Assembly (NCBI GenBank): GCA_934718085.1
Contig: CAKUZL010000002.1
Span: 124,001 to 188,000, forward strand
DNA from: an uncultured Candidatus Melainabacteria bacterium
GTDB lineage: Bacteria > Cyanobacteriota > Vampirovibrionia > Gastranaerophilales > Gastranaerophilaceae
Reading direction: 5' to 3'
DNA length: 64,000 nucleotides
The notes under the pieces: generated by a model
Told to the model about the DNA's origin: nothing
What the model saw: the letters and a program-made list of their open reading frames with translations, nothing else
The model's database searches: none
Position numbers and translations under genes: made by a program
Part shown: piece after piece, positions 8,669-17,148 of the stretch
How positions within the stretch are numbered: position 1 is the stretch's first letter
How the letters are laid out: each line of letters opens with the position of its first letter

Positions 8669-9748
8669 ATGCGAACAGAGTGTATGAGTGTATGTTTAAA
8701 AGATATGTTGCCTAAGGAGATTCCCGATTATGCAAGCGCAAAAGGGTCTCATAAAACGGCGTTGACGTTGGCGTGGCTGGAAAAGTTTTTGATCGACGGG
8801 CTTGATAAAGGGATTATAAAACCCGGCGCGCTGTTTCCTTCGAAAGCCGAGATTGCGGAGCATCTCGGAGTAGGCGCGGGAACCGTTCAAATTGCGGTAA
8901 GGGTTCTGGAAGACAAAGGATACGTGAAATGCAAACAACGTGTGGGTACGGTGGTTTGCGGAGTCGAAGATTCTTCGTCGGGTGTGTTTAAACAAACAAC
9001 AAAAAGAGATGTTTTAATCGGAAATCTGTTTGATATGATGTTGACTCTCGGAGTCGGCGCAAAACTTCCGAAGATAATAGAAATTTCAAAACTTTTCGAA
9101 GTTTCTACGGGGACGGTCAAGCAGGCTCTGAATTTTATGTGTATCAGAGGATTTTTGACGGCTAAAGGCTCCGGAACCGATTTGATTATAAAAAAACTTC
9201 CGAAGGAAGAAGACAGACCCGCAAAGACCGAAACCACGGTGATTTTAGTACAAAAGGTCGCGGATATTTTCAGAGAGCATATCAAAAACGACTTGAAGCC
9301 CGGCGACAGAATGCCCGGGACTCAATATTACGCAAAGAAGTTTAACGTAAGCATCAAAACCGTTTACGACGCTATGAAAATGCTCAACGAAGAAGGTTTG
9401 ATAAAAACGTATAAGGGAAAATACGGTTCGATTGTTTTGTCGGAAAACGGCGAAAACGGTGATGACGGAGAGTTTTATCGTTGGCAAAAATTATACGCCG
9501 GAATTTTGGAAAAAATCAAAAAAGATTATTCTCCCGGAATGTCTTTGCCTTCGATAAAGAAAACGGCTAAAATGTACAATGCGGGAACAAAGACCGTTCG
9601 GCGCGTTTACGACAAGCTTATAGAAAACGGATACGCAATTCACGGCGGATTTAGGCAACCGCCCGTGGTCAGCGAGGTCGAAGACCACGAAGGTATGTTC
9701 AAGTGGATAGCTGTGAACCCCGGCGCGGTTTCGTTGGTTAAGAATTAG
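8669..9748 (+). CDS. Regulator with four tandem GntR-type winged-helix domains
   Basis: The 359-residue protein can be divided into four copies of one DNA-binding unit: residues about 35-97, 113-175, 195-257 and 272-335. Each copy has an N-terminal helix, a Gly-x-x-Pro turn, a HTH with (I/K)-(A/S)-x-x-(F/L)-x-V-(S/G)-x-x-TV, a helix ending near Gly, and a wing. No FadR-, HutC- or MocR-type effector domain follows any of them. Normal GntR regulators have one such domain plus a ligand domain. The ATG at 8669 has GGCGGAAG upstream; an ATG at 8684 is an alternative. A 54-residue gene follows under its own promoter. Targets are unknown. Confidence 0.75.
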   Translation: MRTECMSVCLKDMLPKEIPDYASAKGSHKTALTLAWLEKFLIDGLDKGIIKPGALFPSKAEIAEHLGVGAGTVQIAVRVLEDKGYVKCKQRVGTVVCGVEDSSSGVFKQTTKRDVLIGNLFDMMLTLGVGAKLPKIIEISKLFEVSTGTVKQALNFMCIRGFLTAKGSGTDLIIKKLPKEEDRPAKTETTVILVQKVADIFREHIKNDLKPGDRMPGTQYYAKKFNVSIKTVYDAMKMLNEEGLIKTYKGKYGSIVLSENGENGDDGEFYRWQKLYAGILEKIKKDYSPGMSLPSIKKTAKMYNAGTKTVRRVYDKLIENGYAIHGGFRQPPVVSEVEDHEGMFKWIAVNPGAVSLVKN

Positions 9749-9776
9749 ATAAAGGAGAGTGCCCGAGAAGAGAATT

Positions 9777-9803
9777 TTGTCACACGTGTAATGTGTTTAT
9801 AAT
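9777..9803 (+). promoter_or_regulatory. Promoter of the 54-residue gene
   Basis: TTGTCA at 9777-9782 and a perfect TATAAT at 9798-9803 are separated by 15 nt. The palindrome CACACGTGT overlaps the spacer and could be an operator. Confidence 0.5.
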
Positions 9804-9851
9804 GAGGTAAAAATTACGACAAGTCGTATTAACAAGAAGGAGAAAATTGTT

Positions 9852-10016
9852 ATGGCGGTAAGAACACTTAAAAAAACGGTGGAATGTGTAACGAAATCGG
9901 ACAACGATTTTGAAAAGTACCTGATTATGCAGCGTAAAAACACAACCTACAACGGAATCAGTCTGGATTGCGCTCAGTGGTATAAAGAAATTTTCGGAAT
10001 ACAAGTTTTTAAATAA
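9852..10016 (+). CDS. Small hypothetical protein (54 aa)
   Basis: ATG at 9852 is preceded by AGAAGGAGA, a strong ribosome binding site, and by a TATAAT-type promoter. A textbook terminator follows the TAA. These signals support a real gene despite the size. The product is basic, starts MAVRTLKKTV, contains two Cys (residues 12 and 40) and ends in a Trp/Tyr/Phe-rich stretch (AQWYKEIFGIQVFK). No family is recognised. It stands directly behind the four-winged-helix regulator and may be its partner or target. Confidence 0.65.
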   Translation: MAVRTLKKTVECVTKSDNDFEKYLIMQRKNTTYNGISLDCAQWYKEIFGIQVFK

Positions 10017-10044
10017 CGCTTACCAAACAAATAAACAACAATTC

Positions 10045-10074
10045 AAAAAGGTACCTTTCGGGGGTACCTTTTTT
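10045..10074 (+). terminator. Terminator of the 54-residue gene
   Basis: AAAAAGGTACC and GGTACCTTTTTT form a long perfect stem with a 6-7 nt loop and a T run, 29 nt after the stop codon. Confidence 0.9.
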
Positions 10075-10150
10075 GTGTCCGAAAACTGCCCGGTCGGGTA
10101 ATATGAAAAAAGTCGATTAAATAATATTATCCGAAAAAAGGCGGTTTTAA

Positions 10151-10885
10151 ATGAGAAAAACAAGTTTGTTCGTAATCGGAATTTTGGCGGGAATAATGAC
10201 GTATACCGCGGCATTCGGGGTTCCTTCGTATAATGTTTACGATCCGCGTGAGGCGCAGGAAATTCTTCGTCCGGACGATAAGGCAAAAATCCTTTTTATC
10301 GTTGATTTTTCGAACAGCATGGAAGATTTTCTCGGTGGCGAGAGAAAGTCCGATATAGCGGTTCGTACGCTGGCGGATATTGTTTCGCGGCTTAATCCGA
10401 GCGTAAAAACCGGATTGCGGGTGTACGGGCACAGATTTGTTTTTAATCCGATTTTGGCTTGTAAGGCAAGTGATTTGGCGGTTCCGGTGTTGCCGAACAA
10501 TTCCGAAAATATCAAAAAAGCTTTGTATTCGTTTAAACCGACCGGACAAACTCCGATAACGTATTCGCTGAAATCCGCAATTAATCGGGATTTTGCGGAT
10601 ATTACGGGCGAAAAAAGAATTGTTCTTTTGACCGACGGAGCGGAAAATTGCGACGAAAGTCCCTGTGAATATGCTATAAAGGTTGTTTCTCAAAGGGATG
10701 ACGTGAAAATAGACGTCATAGCGTTCAACGTGAACGACGATGAGGCGCAGGCTCAGCTGAAATGTACGTCTTCGGTAACGGGCGGAAAAATTTACAACGC
10801 AAAAACGGCCGCCGAACTTGCAAAAAGTCTCGAACAATCTCTGAACGTCACCACCGAAGTTCAGGGAACGATTATAAAAAAATAA
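10151..10885 (+). CDS. Secreted von Willebrand factor A domain protein
   Basis: A 244-residue protein with an N-terminal signal peptide: basic MRKT, a hydrophobic run, and a likely cleavage after AFG near residue 23. A single vWA domain follows, with a complete MIDAS site: D52-x-S54-x-S56 in VDFSNSM, T134 in QTPITYS, and D162 in LLTDGAEN. It resembles the Ca-activated-channel/YfbK-like vWA proteins that bind protein partners through a metal ion. It should be periplasmic or extracellular. Two Cys pairs (for example ENCDESPCEY) could form disulfides. It stands upstream of a membrane glycosyltransferase. The function is not known. Confidence 0.75.
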   Translation: MRKTSLFVIGILAGIMTYTAAFGVPSYNVYDPREAQEILRPDDKAKILFIVDFSNSMEDFLGGERKSDIAVRTLADIVSRLNPSVKTGLRVYGHRFVFNPILACKASDLAVPVLPNNSENIKKALYSFKPTGQTPITYSLKSAINRDFADITGEKRIVLLTDGAENCDESPCEYAIKVVSQRDDVKIDVIAFNVNDDEAQAQLKCTSSVTGGKIYNAKTAAELAKSLEQSLNVTTEVQGTIIKK

Positions 10886-11052
10886 AATTCGGTACTTGCA
10901 GTCGAAAAGTTTTGTTTTCGAAAGAACAAACAGCTTGCGCGCGGGCGTTTTTTCGAAAATATGTCAAATTATTACAAATCGGCGGAAAAAGTTTGAACCG
11001 GGCTTTGTTTGTGGTAACCTTGAACAATAATGTTTGAAAAACGGGAAAACAC

Positions 11053-12375
11053 ATGAAAAGCAGATTGATACTTTTATCCATATTGATATTGTTGTCGGTT
11101 TTTTTGTATATATTTCAAAATTACATGAATACGTTGTACGCATCGGTGACGCTGATGTCGCTGATGGTGCTTTACGGAGCGTGCATGCACGTTGCGACAA
11201 AACACAGAGAGCGTAAACTCAGAAAAAATCCGCCCTCGGTGAACGAAAATTATAAACCTTTCATAACGATAATGGTGCCCGCGCACAATGAGGCTGCGGT
11301 TATCGGCGATACCGTCAAAAATATTACCGCGGTCGATTACGATAATTACGAACTCATTTTAATTGACGACCGAAGTGATGACAATACTGCCGAAGTTATG
11401 CAAAGAATGAGCGAAAACGACCCACGTATAAAAACGCTTGTTCGTCCGAAAGATGCTTTTCCGGGTAAATCGGCAGTTTTGAACGACGCTTTGAAAATCG
11501 CAAAAGGCGAAGCCGTTTTGGTCTTTGACGCGGATGCACGTATCGAACCCGATTTCATAAAAAGATTGGTTCCGAAACTCGAAAACGAAGAAGTCGGTGC
11601 TGTTCAGGCGCGGAAAGTCGTCAGCAATCGCGAATATAACTTCCTGACTCGTTGCCAGGACAACGAAATGATTTTGGATACGTATTTTCAGGTAGGAAGA
11701 GATGCCGTCAGAGGTGCGGTCGAACTTCGAGGAAACGGCGAACTCATAAAACGAGAAGCTCTCGAAGATATAGGCGGTTGGAACAATTACACCATTACCG
11801 ACGACCTCGATATGTCGACGAGACTTCATATAAAAGGATGGGACGTTCGTTTTTGTCCCGACGTTTGTGTCCGCGAAGAAGGCGTTTTGACATACGTTGC
11901 GCTTTTGAAACAACGCAGACGCTGGATTGAAGGCAGTATTCGCAGATATTTGGAAAATTTCGGAGACGTTTTGTTTTCGAAAAAAATGTCTTTGCGCGCG
12001 AGCATCGATATGACAGCTTACATTGTAGAATTCATTTTGCCGTTTTGGTTTTTTGCCGAACTCGGTTTTCAAATTTTCAGACATTTCAGATACGACGAAA
12101 ACAGAGTTTTGTCTTCGTTGATTTGTACGGGCTTTATATTCCTGTTTTTCTTTGCGGGGTTGCTGTACGGACTTCATAAGTACACCAAATTGAAACCCCT
12201 GCAAATATTCAAACAGGCACTCGAAACATGTATATATTTCGTAACTTTGTGGTTTCCGGTCGTTGTTTTTATGGTATTTAAAATTATTTTTACCGAAAAA
12301 ACGATGGATTGGGGTAAAACCGAGCACGGAACGGTAAAATCCGAAGTTACGGAACCGGAAAAAGTATTGAATTAA
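11053..12375 (+). CDS. Processive family-2 glycosyltransferase, membrane-bound
   Basis: 440 residues. Two N-terminal membrane helices (about residues 4-22 and 28-46) precede a GT2 domain with DD at 105-106, DAD at 159-161, TDDLD at 249-253 and QRRRW at 287-291. Those are the signature residues of processive beta-glycosyltransferases such as cellulose, hyaluronan or poly-GlcNAc synthases. Three further hydrophobic segments follow (about 310-335, 350-372, 388-412). The TDDLD replaces the usual TEDxD. It would polymerise and export a surface polysaccharide at the inner membrane. Sugar specificity cannot be told. No PilZ domain is present. It ends 21 nt before yidC. Confidence 0.8.
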   Translation: MKSRLILLSILILLSVFLYIFQNYMNTLYASVTLMSLMVLYGACMHVATKHRERKLRKNPPSVNENYKPFITIMVPAHNEAAVIGDTVKNITAVDYDNYELILIDDRSDDNTAEVMQRMSENDPRIKTLVRPKDAFPGKSAVLNDALKIAKGEAVLVFDADARIEPDFIKRLVPKLENEEVGAVQARKVVSNREYNFLTRCQDNEMILDTYFQVGRDAVRGAVELRGNGELIKREALEDIGGWNNYTITDDLDMSTRLHIKGWDVRFCPDVCVREEGVLTYVALLKQRRRWIEGSIRRYLENFGDVLFSKKMSLRASIDMTAYIVEFILPFWFFAELGFQIFRHFRYDENRVLSSLICTGFIFLFFFAGLLYGLHKYTKLKPLQIFKQALETCIYFVTLWFPVVVFMVFKIIFTEKTMDWGKTEHGTVKSEVTEPEKVLN

Positions 12376-12396
12376 TTAAATAAAGAGGATAAGACA

Positions 12397-13440
12397 GTGG
12401 AATTATTTACAACAGCGACTATAGAATTATTAACCGCATTGAGCAGAATTTTCGGAAGTTACGGAGTCGGCATAATCGTGTTGACCATCGCCGTAAGGCT
12501 TATGTTATGGCCTTTGAGCGTTTCTCAACAACGTTCGATGAAGGTTATGCAAAAAATGCAACCGAAAATGAGGATAATTCAGGAACGTTACAAAAGTAAT
12601 CCTCAGATGATGCAGCAAAAAATGATGGAATTTTACAAAGAAAACAACTTCAATCCGATGGGTGGATGTCTGCCCGTGTTGCTGCAAATGCCGATTTTTA
12701 TTTTGCTTTATTCCGCATTGATGAGTCCTCAGTTTATAGAAATGGCGGGAAATGCGAAGTTTATGTTTATAAACCGTCTCGATGCGACAATAAGAGGTAC
12801 TTCGGCGCGTTCTTTGGACGGAAGCTTCAATGTTTCGGGCAAAAATGATAATTTTGTCATAAACAAAAAAGTCGTTGTTTATTTCAACGACGGAACTTCG
12901 ACCGAACTCAAGGCGGGCAAAGGCGACTTGGAAGTTCAAGGAACGATTATTCCGGGCGAACCCGTTGATCTGAAAGCGGGATTGGACGTAATTCCTTTGA
13001 AGTTTGCGGAATTGAATAACGTTAAAGCCGCAAACCTCGAAATTTCAAACCGCTCGACGCGCGAAATCGAAAATATTCAGTTTAAGCGTCAAGGCGACTT
13101 GCTGACGGCGACCGTTCCGACCGTAAAAGCTTCTCAGTCTATGAACTACGATGTTTTGGCTCTGGTTGTGTTCTTCGGATTGTCGATGTTCCTGGCGACG
13201 AAGGTTATGACTTTGACCGACAAAAACAGACAGCTTGATCCGCAGCAGGAAGCTATGCAAAAAACGATGGGAATGACAATGCCGCTTGTGTTGACGGCTA
13301 CGTTCTTCTTTATTCCGATACCGGCAGGCGTGTTGCTATATTTGGTCGTCAGCAATCTTATCCAAATAATTCAAACCGTGATAATCAATAAACAGCTTGA
13401 AAAAGCGGACATCAAAGTAATTGACAAAAGCGAAAACTAA
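12397..13440 (+). CDS. yidC: Membrane protein insertase YidC/Oxa1
   Basis: 347 residues starting GTG. The conserved core is clear: the first helix with VGIIVLTIAVRLMLWPLS, the QQRSMKVMQKMQPKM cytoplasmic hairpin, and FNPMGGCLPVLLQMPIFILLY, followed by two C-terminal helices. There is no large periplasmic domain between helix 1 and the core, as in Gram-positive and cyanobacterial types. Instead, about 130 residues rich in beta-strand (about 125-250) are inserted in the extracytoplasmic loop after the second core helix. It inserts inner-membrane proteins with or without SecYEG. queA begins 2 nt after the stop, suggesting coupling. The yidD helper gene is at 46.7 kb. Confidence 0.9.
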   Translation: MELFTTATIELLTALSRIFGSYGVGIIVLTIAVRLMLWPLSVSQQRSMKVMQKMQPKMRIIQERYKSNPQMMQQKMMEFYKENNFNPMGGCLPVLLQMPIFILLYSALMSPQFIEMAGNAKFMFINRLDATIRGTSARSLDGSFNVSGKNDNFVINKKVVVYFNDGTSTELKAGKGDLEVQGTIIPGEPVDLKAGLDVIPLKFAELNNVKAANLEISNRSTREIENIQFKRQGDLLTATVPTVKASQSMNYDVLALVVFFGLSMFLATKVMTLTDKNRQLDPQQEAMQKTMGMTMPLVLTATFFFIPIPAGVLLYLVVSNLIQIIQTVIINKQLEKADIKVIDKSEN

Positions 13441-13442
13441 TT

Positions 13443-14480
13443 ATGAAGCTCGAAGAATTTGATTATGAATTGCCGAAAGAATTGATAGCGAGGTTTCCGT
13501 CGGAAAAGCGTGATTTTTCGAGAATGCTTGTTGTCGACAAATCGACGGGAAATCTTGAAGATAAGCATTTTTACGATATTGTTGATTGTCTTGACGAAAA
13601 CGATTTTTTGGTCTTGAATAACACGAAAGTCATTCCGGCGAGACTGTATTCGGTGAAGGACACCGGCGCAAATATCGAGATTTTTCTGGTGCGAAAAATC
13701 GAGGGTAATTTGTGGGTGGCGTTGGTAAAACCGTCAAAACGGGTAAAACCGGGGCTTGTGCTGAAAGTCAGCGAAAAGTTGTCTGTCGAAATTTGCGAGC
13801 GAGACGACGATAAGTGGAAAGTTCGGTTGATGTACTCGGGAAATTTGTACGAAGTTCTGGAGGAGTGCGGGAATATCCCTTTGCCGCCTTATATAGAGCG
13901 TGATTTGACGAACGAAGAGTACAAAAAACTCGATTTTGAAAGATATCAGACGGTTTACGCCAAAAATGAAGGGTCTGTTGCCGCGCCGACGGCGGGGTTG
14001 CATTTTACCGAAGAAATTTTCGAGCGGCTTGAGAAAAAAGGCGTCGGACATTGTTTTGTGAACCTTAACGTCGGTTTGGGGACATTCAAGCCCGTGAAGG
14101 TCGAAAATATCGAAGACCACAAAATGGACGAAGAAAGTTTTGAAATTACGGAAGAAAGTGCCGCAAAAATCAACGAGGCGAAGGCTTCCGGGAAAAATAT
14201 AGTTGCCGTCGGAACGACGAGTGTTCGGACGTTGGAGACTACTATGGAAAAATTCGGGGAAATCATTCCGGTGAAAGATTCTTCGACACTTTTTATTTAC
14301 CCGGGCAAAAAATTTAAAATCGTCGACAAAATAATAACGAATTTTCATTTGCCGAAATCGACGTTATTAATGTTGGTGAGTGCATTTGCGGGACAAGATT
14401 TGATACGAAAAGCGTATATGCATGCCATTTCCGAAAAGTATCGCTTTTACAGTTACGGCGATTGTATGTTAATAAAATGA
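13443..14480 (+). CDS. queA: S-adenosylmethionine:tRNA ribosyltransferase-isomerase
   Basis: The 345-residue protein matches QueA throughout. It starts with LEEFDYELPKELIARFP and has FLVLNNTKVIPARL near residue 58, SVAAPTAGLHFT near 180, and FHLPKSTLLMLVSAFAG near 303. QueA transfers the ribosyl part of SAM to 7-aminomethyl-7-deazaguanine in tRNA, forming epoxyqueuosine in tRNAs with GUN anticodons. The length is normal. It is 2 nt from the yidC stop and is probably translated with it. No other queuosine gene is in the window. Confidence 0.95.
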   Translation: MKLEEFDYELPKELIARFPSEKRDFSRMLVVDKSTGNLEDKHFYDIVDCLDENDFLVLNNTKVIPARLYSVKDTGANIEIFLVRKIEGNLWVALVKPSKRVKPGLVLKVSEKLSVEICERDDDKWKVRLMYSGNLYEVLEECGNIPLPPYIERDLTNEEYKKLDFERYQTVYAKNEGSVAAPTAGLHFTEEIFERLEKKGVGHCFVNLNVGLGTFKPVKVENIEDHKMDEESFEITEESAAKINEAKASGKNIVAVGTTSVRTLETTMEKFGEIIPVKDSSTLFIYPGKKFKIVDKIITNFHLPKSTLLMLVSAFAGQDLIRKAYMHAISEKYRFYSYGDCMLIK

Positions 14481-14534
14481 TAAAATTTTGCATTTATGGT
14501 AAAATTTTATCGTAAATAAAAACGGAGTGTAAAA

Positions 14535-15404
14535 ATGAAGGGGATTATTCTCGCAGGCGGAGCCGGGACAAGGCTTTATCCCGCATCGTTGCCGGTGTCG
14601 AAGATATTGTTGCCGATATACGACAAGCCGATGATTTATTATCCTTTGTCGACGCTTATTCAGGCGGGAATTCGTGATATATTGGTGATTACGGCACCTT
14701 CGGATGCAGCGGCGTTCGAAAAATTATTGGGCGACGGCTCACGGTTCGGAGTTAATATCTATTTTAAAAATCAGTACGTTCAGCGCGGGATTGCTGACGC
14801 TTTTATAATCGGCGAAGATTTTATCAGAAACGACGATGTAGCGTTGATTTTGGGAGATAACGTTTTTTACGGCGATAATATCGAGGCGGTTTTCGAACGG
14901 GCTCGGGTGCAAAAATCGGGCGCAACCGTTTTCGCGTATAAGGTCAAAGACCCCGAAAGGTTCGGTGTTGTTGAGTTTGACGAAACCGGTCGTGCGGTGT
15001 CTCTGGAAGAAAAACCGAAAAATCCGAAATCCGATTATGCGGTGACAGGGCTGTATTTTTACGACAATAAGGTCGTCGATTATGCAAAATCGTTGAAGCC
15101 GTCCGCTCGCGGCGAACTGGAAATTACCGATTTGAATAAGATTTATCTTAAAAACAATGAATTAAAAGCGTTGATTTTGGACGAATCTTACGAGTGGTTG
15201 GATACAGGAACTCACGACTCTTTGCTCGAAGCCGGAAATATCGTCAAAAATCTTCAACAAAAGCTGGGGGAAAAAATAGCTTCGCCCGAAAATATTGCTT
15301 ATAAGAAAGCCTTTTTGGATAAAAAAGTTCTCGAAAATTCGGTCGAAAAATATTATAAAAACAACGATTATTACGCATTTTTGAAAAAAGTTGCGGAAGG
15401 TTGA
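14535..15404 (+). CDS. rfbA: Glucose-1-phosphate thymidylyltransferase
   Basis: 289 residues, the usual RmlA length. It begins MKGIILAGGAGTRLYP (nucleotide-binding G-x-G-T-R loop), followed by VSKILLPIYDKPMIYYP, LILGDNVFYGD near residue 115, and EEKPKNPKSDYAVTGLYFYD near 160. It makes dTDP-glucose from dTTP and glucose-1-phosphate, the first step toward dTDP-rhamnose and related sugars. The rfbB, rfbC and rfbD genes are not adjacent, so the rest of the pathway must lie elsewhere. ATG at 14535 has CGGAGTG upstream. The next gene starts 2 nt beyond the stop. Confidence 0.92.
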   Translation: MKGIILAGGAGTRLYPASLPVSKILLPIYDKPMIYYPLSTLIQAGIRDILVITAPSDAAAFEKLLGDGSRFGVNIYFKNQYVQRGIADAFIIGEDFIRNDDVALILGDNVFYGDNIEAVFERARVQKSGATVFAYKVKDPERFGVVEFDETGRAVSLEEKPKNPKSDYAVTGLYFYDNKVVDYAKSLKPSARGELEITDLNKIYLKNNELKALILDESYEWLDTGTHDSLLEAGNIVKNLQQKLGEKIASPENIAYKKAFLDKKVLENSVEKYYKNNDYYAFLKKVAEG

Positions 15405-15406
15405 TT

Positions 15407-15595
15407 ATGGAATGCCGAAAAGACGAAAACATTAAAAATTGCACTTGTACATATAATTGCCCGACAAAAGGAATTTGTTGCGTTTGTGTGAAAGAGCACC
15501 GCGAAAACGGCGAAATCCCGGGCTGTTTTTTTCCGGCAGATGCCGAAAAAACATACGACCGTTCCGTTGAAAATTTTGTAAAATCGAGGAGTTGA
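15407..15595 (+). CDS. Small Cys-rich protein (DUF6485-like)
   Basis: 62 residues with eight Cys in the first two thirds, arranged C-x(9)-C-x-C-x(3)-C-x(6)-C-C-x-C, and a further Cys in GCFF. This resembles the small DUF6485 family found in anaerobes and presumably binds a metal or an iron-sulfur cluster. The ATG at 15407 is preferred to a TTG at 15401 because GGAAGG lies 6 nt upstream of it. It sits between rfbA and a membrane phosphoesterase in a tight run of genes. The function is unknown. Confidence 0.6.
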   Translation: MECRKDENIKNCTCTYNCPTKGICCVCVKEHRENGEIPGCFFPADAEKTYDRSVENFVKSRS

Positions 15596-15598
15596 GTT

Positions 15599-16441
15599 TT
15601 GCCGAAACGAAAAAAAACAACAAAATCAAAAACTGCAAAAAAAACAAAAAACAAGAAAAATAAATTTTTAAGATATTTTATTTTGTTTTTAGTTTTGTTG
15701 TTTGTGTATGCGTTCGCAATCGAGCCGAATTTGGTCGTTGTAAACCGTTATACTCTCGATATTCCCGAATTGAAAGGTGTGCGCATTGTTTTGGCAGGTG
15801 ATTTCCATACAAAAATTTACGGTGAAAATCACGTTACCGACGCGGTTATGAAAATAAACGAGCAAAACGCCGATTTGGTACTGCTTATCGGAGATTATAT
15901 CAATATAAACGAGGGTCCTTTGGGGTATCCGATTGAAAAAACTTCGCGCATATTGTCTCAAATTCGTTCGAAACACGGTGTTTACACCGTTCTCGGAAAT
16001 CACGACATGTATCGGGAAAAGCTTCGTATAACAAAATCTCTCGAAAATGCGGGGATAAAGGTTTTAAACAATTCTTCCCGAAGAGTCGTTATAGACGGAA
16101 AAGCTTATTATATCGCAGGTATCGAGGATTTAACAACCGGCGTTCCGAATATGGAAAAAGCTTTGCGCGCGACCGGGAAAAATACGATTTTGTTGACCCA
16201 TCAGCCCGATGCGTTTTCAAAGGTTCCCGCGGATAAAGTCTTGTTGACTCTTGCCGGGCACACGCACGGCGGTCAGGTCAGAATTCCCGGCGTAAAACCG
16301 AATGTGTACACAAATAAGTACGTTTACGGATATTTTGAGTCTGCCGACAAAAAAATGATTGTAACAAAAGGTCTCGGAACAAGCATCTTGCCCGTACGGT
16401 TTGCCTGTGTTCCCGAAATAGTTGTTATTGATTTTAAATAA
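15599..16441 (+). CDS. Membrane-anchored metallophosphoesterase
   Basis: 280 residues. A very basic Lys/Thr-rich N-terminus is followed by one hydrophobic helix (about residues 24-42) and then a calcineurin-type phosphoesterase domain: AGDFHTK (D-x-H), LLIGDY, VLGNHDMY, LLTHQPD and LAGHTHGGQ. All metal ligands are present. It resembles YkuE/LpxG-like membrane-anchored enzymes. The domain should face the periplasm, since the basic segment stays inside. The start is TTG at 15599, with GAGGAG 8 nt upstream. The substrate is unknown, and a lipid or nucleotide-sugar phosphate is possible. A pair of phospholipid acyltransferases follows. Confidence 0.8.
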   Translation: MPKRKKTTKSKTAKKTKNKKNKFLRYFILFLVLLFVYAFAIEPNLVVVNRYTLDIPELKGVRIVLAGDFHTKIYGENHVTDAVMKINEQNADLVLLIGDYININEGPLGYPIEKTSRILSQIRSKHGVYTVLGNHDMYREKLRITKSLENAGIKVLNNSSRRVVIDGKAYYIAGIEDLTTGVPNMEKALRATGKNTILLTHQPDAFSKVPADKVLLTLAGHTHGGQVRIPGVKPNVYTNKYVYGYFESADKKMIVTKGLGTSILPVRFACVPEIVVIDFK

Positions 16442-16476
16442 GGGTATGGTAAAATTATTTGAAAGGTGATTTCGTG

Positions 16477-17148
16477 ATGATAAAAAAATATATGGAAAGA
16501 AAATTTTCAAAACGTGACAGCAAAGAATTCAACTTTGCGCGGGCGTTTTTCCAAAAAATCGTCTGCAATTGGACTTTCGGTCTCGTGATGAGAATGAAAT
16601 ATAAGTTCGTGATTTCGGGCAAAGAAAACCTGAAAACCGACAGAGATTACATTATCGCGGCAAATCACCTTGCAAACAGCGATCCGTTTATGTTGGTGTA
16701 TGCGCTTCAAATTCCCGTTGCTTATATGGCGAAGGAGGAACTGTTCGGAACGTTTTGGTCTCGCGTTTTGATGGACTTTTGCGGAGCGTTTTCCGTAAAC
16801 AGAGATAAACTTGAAGTTTCGACCATAAAAACCGCCATTGCCGTCAAAAAATCGAAATGGAAACTCGGAATTTTTCCTCAGGGAACGCGATCCAAAACCG
16901 GCAATATCGAAAATCTTGCGCGCGGATTTGTCGCACTTGCAAAAACGTCAAAATGCGACATTTTGCCCGTCGGTATCAACGGAACCGAAACAAAGGGCGG
17001 ATTTTTCAAAAAGGGCGTCATAACAATTAATGTCGGCGAACTTATTCCGTGCGGCGATGACTTGAACGACACAGTCGATAAATGGGGAAAAGCCGTGTCC
17101 GAGCTTTCGGGATTCCCTTATGTGGTTGAGGAGAAGGTAAATGCATAA
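16477..17148 (+). CDS. 1-acyl-sn-glycerol-3-phosphate acyltransferase-like (PlsC family)
   Basis: 223 residues. The acyltransferase signature is present: AANHLANSDPF (N-H-x4-D) near residue 61, and FPQGTRSK near 132, which binds the glycerol phosphate. It should acylate lysophosphatidate at the inner membrane. The ATG at 16477 is preferred because AAAGGTGA lies 8 nt before it; TTG and GTG codons upstream in frame are weaker. The end overlaps the start of a second PlsC-family gene by 8 nt (ATGCATAA), so the two are coupled paralogues. Which of them is the main AGPAT cannot be decided. Confidence 0.85.
   Translation: MIKKYMERKFSKRDSKEFNFARAFFQKIVCNWTFGLVMRMKYKFVISGKENLKTDRDYIIAANHLANSDPFMLVYALQIPVAYMAKEELFGTFWSRVLMDFCGAFSVNRDKLEVSTIKTAIAVKKSKWKLGIFPQGTRSKTGNIENLARGFVALAKTSKCDILPVGINGTETKGGFFKKGVITINVGELIPCGDDLNDTVDKWGKAVSELSGFPYVVEEKVNA

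Noticed and set aside
11359..12327. 322-codon frame on the minus strand
   Set aside because: Antisense to the GT2 gene, which has all expected catalytic motifs.
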